Part shown: positions 61,357 through 64,000 of the stretch, piece after piece | Layout of the letters: each line of letters starts with the position of its first letter | Numbering within the stretch: position 1 is the first letter of the stretch | From: Bdellovibrionales bacterium | Lineage (GTDB): Bacteria; Bdellovibrionota; UBA1018; CAIMNF01 | Direction: 5' to 3' | DNA: 64,000 bases | Assembly (NCBI GenBank): GCA_947502835.1 | Contig: CANNBJ010000006.1 | Location: forward strand, 153,106 to 217,105 | Made by a program: the position numbers and the translations under genes | Notes under the pieces: generated by a model | The model's input: the letters and a program-made list of their open reading frames with translations, nothing else | Told to the model about the DNA's origin: nothing | Databases searched by the model: none

Positions 61357-62345
61357 CCTCCCATCACCGAAAAATTCCGGGCCGCACCGACACGGCCTTC
61401 CTTCAAAAAGTGGGACACGGGCTTTGCCCTCAGGAGCTCGCCCATGCGATCGGAGATGCCGAGCGCGTCCTCTTTCGAACGAAGGAGATCACGGAGCGAT
61501 TGGTCCTTCTCTCCGAACAAACAAAGCTTCAGTCGGCCCCTTGAGGTGACCCTCAAGCGGTTGCACGACTCGCAAAAGCCCTCCGCATGAGGTGCGATCA
61601 ATCCGATTCGACCGACAAATTCAGGATGAGAAAATTCCATCGCAGGACCTGAGGTCTCTCCCCTAGCAAGAGGCATCCATCCGTTTTGCAACAACTGAAG
61701 CTTCAGTTCTCCTGCCGAGAGAAAATGCCGATCACGATACTCCCCCCTCTCCCCCGTCCGCATGAGCTCGATGAAGCGAACACTGAGTGGCCGCGTTTTG
61801 ATCAACTCCAAAAACCGATCGAGCTCCTGAACCGCAGTCTCCTTGTGCAAGACTGCGTTGACCTTGACGCCTGCGAAGCCAAGCGAAAGCGCCTCTTCGA
61901 TCCCGGCAAGCACAAGAGGAAGGGAGTCACGCCCGCTGAGACTCTTAAAGCGTTCCCGATCCAGGCTGTCCACACTCACATTGAGATGGGTAAGACCTGC
62001 GGTTCGAAGACGAGCTGCGATCGATTTCAAATTCCATCCATTTGTGGAGAGCGCACGAATCCCGATTCCAGGCGTCTCACTGGCTGCTGAAATGATTTCA
62101 AAGAGATCCGCCCTCAGGGTCGGTTCGCCGCCTGTGATCCTCACCTTTTGAAATCCTGCTGCGGCCACTCCGTGGAAGAGGTTTTCGATTTCGTAAAGGT
62201 CAAGCTCCGGCTCGGATTCGCTCAACTTCGGTCGATACCCCTCCGGCAGGCAATACCGGCAGCTGAAGTTGCACATTTCTGTAATCGACAACCTCAAGTA
62301 GCTGAATTTCCGAGCATATGGGTCCGTGAGCATCGCCCCGAGCAT
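61353..62345 (-). CDS. moaA: GTP 3',8-cyclase (radical SAM)
   Basis: 330 residues. First step of Moco synthesis, forming 3',8-cH2GTP for MoaC. The radical-SAM cluster is C25-N-F-S-C-R-Y-C32; the second cluster uses C-E-S-C-N-R-L-R and G-R-L-K-L-C near 265-285, and the chain ends M-G-G with the catalytic Gly-Gly. The ATG at 62345 or the one at 62333 (M-L-T-D-P-Y) may be used. First gene of the minus-strand run moaA-moeA-moaD-moaE-xdhA-xdhB-xdhC, so one transcript may make both cofactor and enzyme. Confidence 0.95.
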   Translation of the reverse strand: MLGAMLTDPYARKFSYLRLSITEMCNFSCRYCLPEGYRPKLSESEPELDLYEIENLFHGVAAAGFQKVRITGGEPTLRADLFEIISAASETPGIGIRALSTNGWNLKSIAARLRTAGLTHLNVSVDSLDRERFKSLSGRDSLPLVLAGIEEALSLGFAGVKVNAVLHKETAVQELDRFLELIKTRPLSVRFIELMRTGERGEYRDRHFLSAGELKLQLLQNGWMPLARGETSGPAMEFSHPEFVGRIGLIAPHAEGFCESCNRLRVTSRGRLKLCLFGEKDQSLRDLLRSKEDALGISDRMGELLRAKPVSHFLKEGRVGAARNFSVMGG

Positions 62346-62404
62346 GCCACAATCCCAAGACAGTTTGAATTGATTTCGCGCCCTGTGTCTGCGAAGGTAG
62401 GGGC

Positions 62405-63379
62405 GTGAAAAACCAAGGAATTTCGGAGTTTACGATGATCAATGTGGGTGAGAAACCCATGACCCGGCGGGAGTGTCTTGCCCGGGGGGCCTTTCGGGCC
62501 AAGGCCTCCACCATCGACGCCATCCGGAATGGCCTGCTTCCCAAAGGGAACGCACTCCCCCTGGCCGAAGCCGCAGGAATTCTCGCAGTGAAAAAGACAA
62601 GCGAGATCCTGCCCCTGTGTCACCCCCTTCCCGTGGATGCGGCCCACGTGCACTTCGAGTTTGACAGCACTTCCGTCACGGCATTTTGCAGGGTCATCGC
62701 CCATGCGAAAACGGGGGTCGAGATGGAAGCGTTGAGCGGCGTTACCGCGGCACTCCTTTGTATTTATGACTTGGCAAAAGGAATCGACCCGGAGCTCGAA
62801 CTCGGGGCGATTCATCTGGTCGAAAAAACGGGCGGAAAATCCGGAGTCTGGAGGCGATCGGGAGAGCCCCTGGAGCAAAGCCAAAAAAACTCCTCGTGGC
62901 AGGAACTCCGTGCTGGGGTGATCACGCTCAGTGATCGGTGTGCGCGAGGCGAAGCTCAAGACCTCTCCGGCCCAGCCCTCGTGGACGACCTAAGTGCCCG
63001 CGGGGTGCGAGAGATACAATCCTCACTCATCCCTGATGATGCTGCCGCACTTCGAAGCTCGATTTTGAAGCTCATCGAATCCGGGATTGATTTGATTCTG
63101 ACCACGGGGGGAACCGGAGTGGGCCCCCGCGACATCACTCCTGAAACCCTGGCCTCCCTTTCAGGAACCCTGATCCCAGGATTCGGGGAGCGGATTCGAG
63201 CAGAGGGGTTTAAGAAAACTCCACTTGCCCCGCTTTCAAGAGCCGAGGCCTATTTGATCAGAGGCCGGCTTGTGATTTCCCTTCCCGGGAGTCCTAAGGG
63301 AGCAATCGAGAGCTTCGAGGCCATTGCTCACTTGATTCCTCACACGCTCAAGATCCAAAAAGGAGCCGCCCATTCGTGA
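62405..63379 (+). CDS. MoaC-MoaB/MogA fusion (cPMP synthase plus molybdopterin adenylyltransferase)
   Basis: 324 residues, GTG start; an ATG ten codons later (62435, M-I-N-V-G-E-K-P) is an alternative. 1-158: MoaC (T-R-R-E-C-L-A-R-G, I-L-P-L-C-H-P-L-P, V-E-M-E-A-L-S-G-V). 165-324: MoaB/MogA (T-L-S-D-R-C-A-R-G, L-T-T-G-G-T-G-V-G-P-R-D, L-P-G-S-P-K-G). This combines two Moco steps that flank molybdopterin synthase. Only 59 bp separate it from divergent moaA, too short for a Moco riboswitch. The stop overlaps the transporter start. Confidence 0.93.
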   Translation: MKNQGISEFTMINVGEKPMTRRECLARGAFRAKASTIDAIRNGLLPKGNALPLAEAAGILAVKKTSEILPLCHPLPVDAAHVHFEFDSTSVTAFCRVIAHAKTGVEMEALSGVTAALLCIYDLAKGIDPELELGAIHLVEKTGGKSGVWRRSGEPLEQSQKNSSWQELRAGVITLSDRCARGEAQDLSGPALVDDLSARGVREIQSSLIPDDAAALRSSILKLIESGIDLILTTGGTGVGPRDITPETLASLSGTLIPGFGERIRAEGFKKTPLAPLSRAEAYLIRGRLVISLPGSPKGAIESFEAIAHLIPHTLKIQKGAAHS

Positions 63380-64000
63380 GCGATCTTGATTTCACGCACT
63401 CCTTGCCGGAAAAGCAGTCCCGCTTCAAAAACGCATTCCGCGGCCTTGCGGGCGATTTCTCCGGAGCTTTTGCCGACAGCGCGATCCTTCTGCCGCTTTT
63501 GGTTTTTTTGTCACGCATTCCGGGCTTCTCGCTTGTGGGCCTCCTTGCCTCGGCAGGCCTTACCGCACTTCTCGCGGGAGGATTCTTCCGGGTCCCGATG
63601 CCGGTCCAACCCCTGAAGTCCATCGCCATTGCCTCCGTCACCCTGGGTGCAGGCTCACTGGAGATCCGCGCCGCGGGATTCCTGCTTGGTCTGTTTTTCC
63701 TCGTTCTTTGCCTCCTTAAGGTAAGATCCCTCCCCATTCCGGAACCCGTGGTTCGCTCCGTTCAGGCAGGCCTTGGAATCCTTTTGCTCTTGCAAGCAAG
63801 GAGGGCGCTTCCCTTGGATCAAACACTTGCGCTTTCGTCTGTGCTTCTTTTTTTGATGATTCTGCTCCTCCAGTACAGCTTCCGAGTGGCGAGCATCGGC
63901 TGGATCGCACTCCTTTTCTTTCTCTCCTCTCTCACGCACGAAAGCCTTCCGCCGGGAACCCTGATCACTGATTTTGCGCCCACCCATTCGGGAAACTGGA
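63376..64000 (+). CDS. MOT1-like molybdate transporter, cut by window edge
   Basis: 208 codons in the window, continuing beyond 64000. GTG start overlapping the stop of the moaC-moaB fusion by 4 bp. It is hydrophobic, with about six helices so far. G-A-F-A-D-S-A-I-L-L-P-L and M-P-V-Q-P-L-K-S-I-A match the MOT1 (SulP-related) molybdate transporter family. Cotranscription with Moco genes supports molybdate rather than sulfate as substrate. Confidence 0.8.
   Translation, partial: MSDLDFTHSLPEKQSRFKNAFRGLAGDFSGAFADSAILLPLLVFLSRIPGFSLVGLLASAGLTALLAGGFFRVPMPVQPLKSIAIASVTLGAGSLEIRAAGFLLGLFFLVLCLLKVRSLPIPEPVVRSVQAGLGILLLLQARRALPLDQTLALSSVLLFLMILLLQYSFRVASIGWIALLFFLSSLTHESLPPGTLITDFAPTHSGNW

Noticed and set aside
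62346..62404. Moco riboswitch between moaA and moaC
   Set aside because: The spacer is only 59 bp, too short for the known structure.

Overview
This 64 kb window comes from a Gram-negative bacterium: there are outer-membrane barrels, TolC, lipoproteins, gmhA, and a TolQ/TolR-type motor. The genome is densely packed, with many 4-bp ATGA stop/start overlaps, and by eye GC is in the mid-50s. A TolQ-TolR-TolR set like the Agl/Glt gliding motor, CheX/CheY/HPt-kinase signalling, and many lone secreted or barrel proteins suggest a Bdellovibrionota/Myxococcota-like ('delta') lineage. That assignment is inference: no rRNA or tRNA is present.

Layout. 1-4.2 kb: polA (3' end cut by the window edge), an RDD membrane protein, gmhA and trxA. 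4.3-6.1 kb: ion-driven motor operon. 6.1-9.0 kb: CheX-, CheY- and CheA-like signalling operon. 9.0-14.2 kb: YebC-family protein, secreted 5'-nucleotidase, DbpA-like helicase, a barrel protein. 14.2-20.0 kb: small Cys-rich protein, secreted proteins, a DUF455/ATP-grasp fusion, a SOUL protein, and a VWA+MoxR pair. 20.0-24.4 kb: divergent APC permeases and two DoxX-like proteins. 24.4-27.8 kb: MoxR-DUF58-transglutaminase cluster. 27.9-31.9 kb: a barrel protein, lexA with an SOS-box-like site, an MFS exporter, and an ECF sigma/membrane partner operon divergent from a metallothionein-like exported protein. 31.97-32.85 kb: about 870 bp without a recognisable gene. 32.8-37.2 kb: LysM lipoprotein, TRL-like lipoprotein, dinB, a methyltransferase. 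37.2-43.0 kb: an ArsR-type regulator with the cysteine spacing of persulfide sensors, TolC, RND pump, DUF2892, and a divergent DUF302-rhodanese pair. 43.2-47.9 kb: PiT transporter and two unknown secreted proteins in an operon.

48.1-64 kb is a coherent purine-catabolism island. On the minus strand are xanthine dehydrogenase (xdhA, xdhB, xdhC) and molybdenum-cofactor genes (moaA, moeA, moaD, moaE). On the plus strand, divergent from moaA, are a moaC-moaB fusion and a molybdate-type transporter. Facing the xdh genes is a three-gene plus-strand operon: a PuuD-type membrane urate oxidase whose usual cytochrome c is replaced by a cupredoxin domain, HIU hydrolase, and a 1575-residue protein. That protein strings together malate synthase-like, OHCU-decarboxylase-like, serine-beta-lactamase-like and allantoicase-like domains. 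Read as a pathway, the island runs hypoxanthine/xanthine to urate, HIU, OHCU, allantoin, allantoate, ureidoglycolate/glyoxylate and malate. No classical allantoinase is present; the beta-lactamase-like domain lies between the steps before and after it. This is the strongest candidate for an undescribed system here.

Other structure: a family of three intergenic repeats sharing a terminus (13.08, 18.06 and 47.94 kb), an inverted 23-bp leader shared by two divergent genes at 9.0-9.2 kb, and mirror-image ECF promoters at 31.6 kb. No CRISPR array, rRNA, tRNA or complete insertion sequence was seen.
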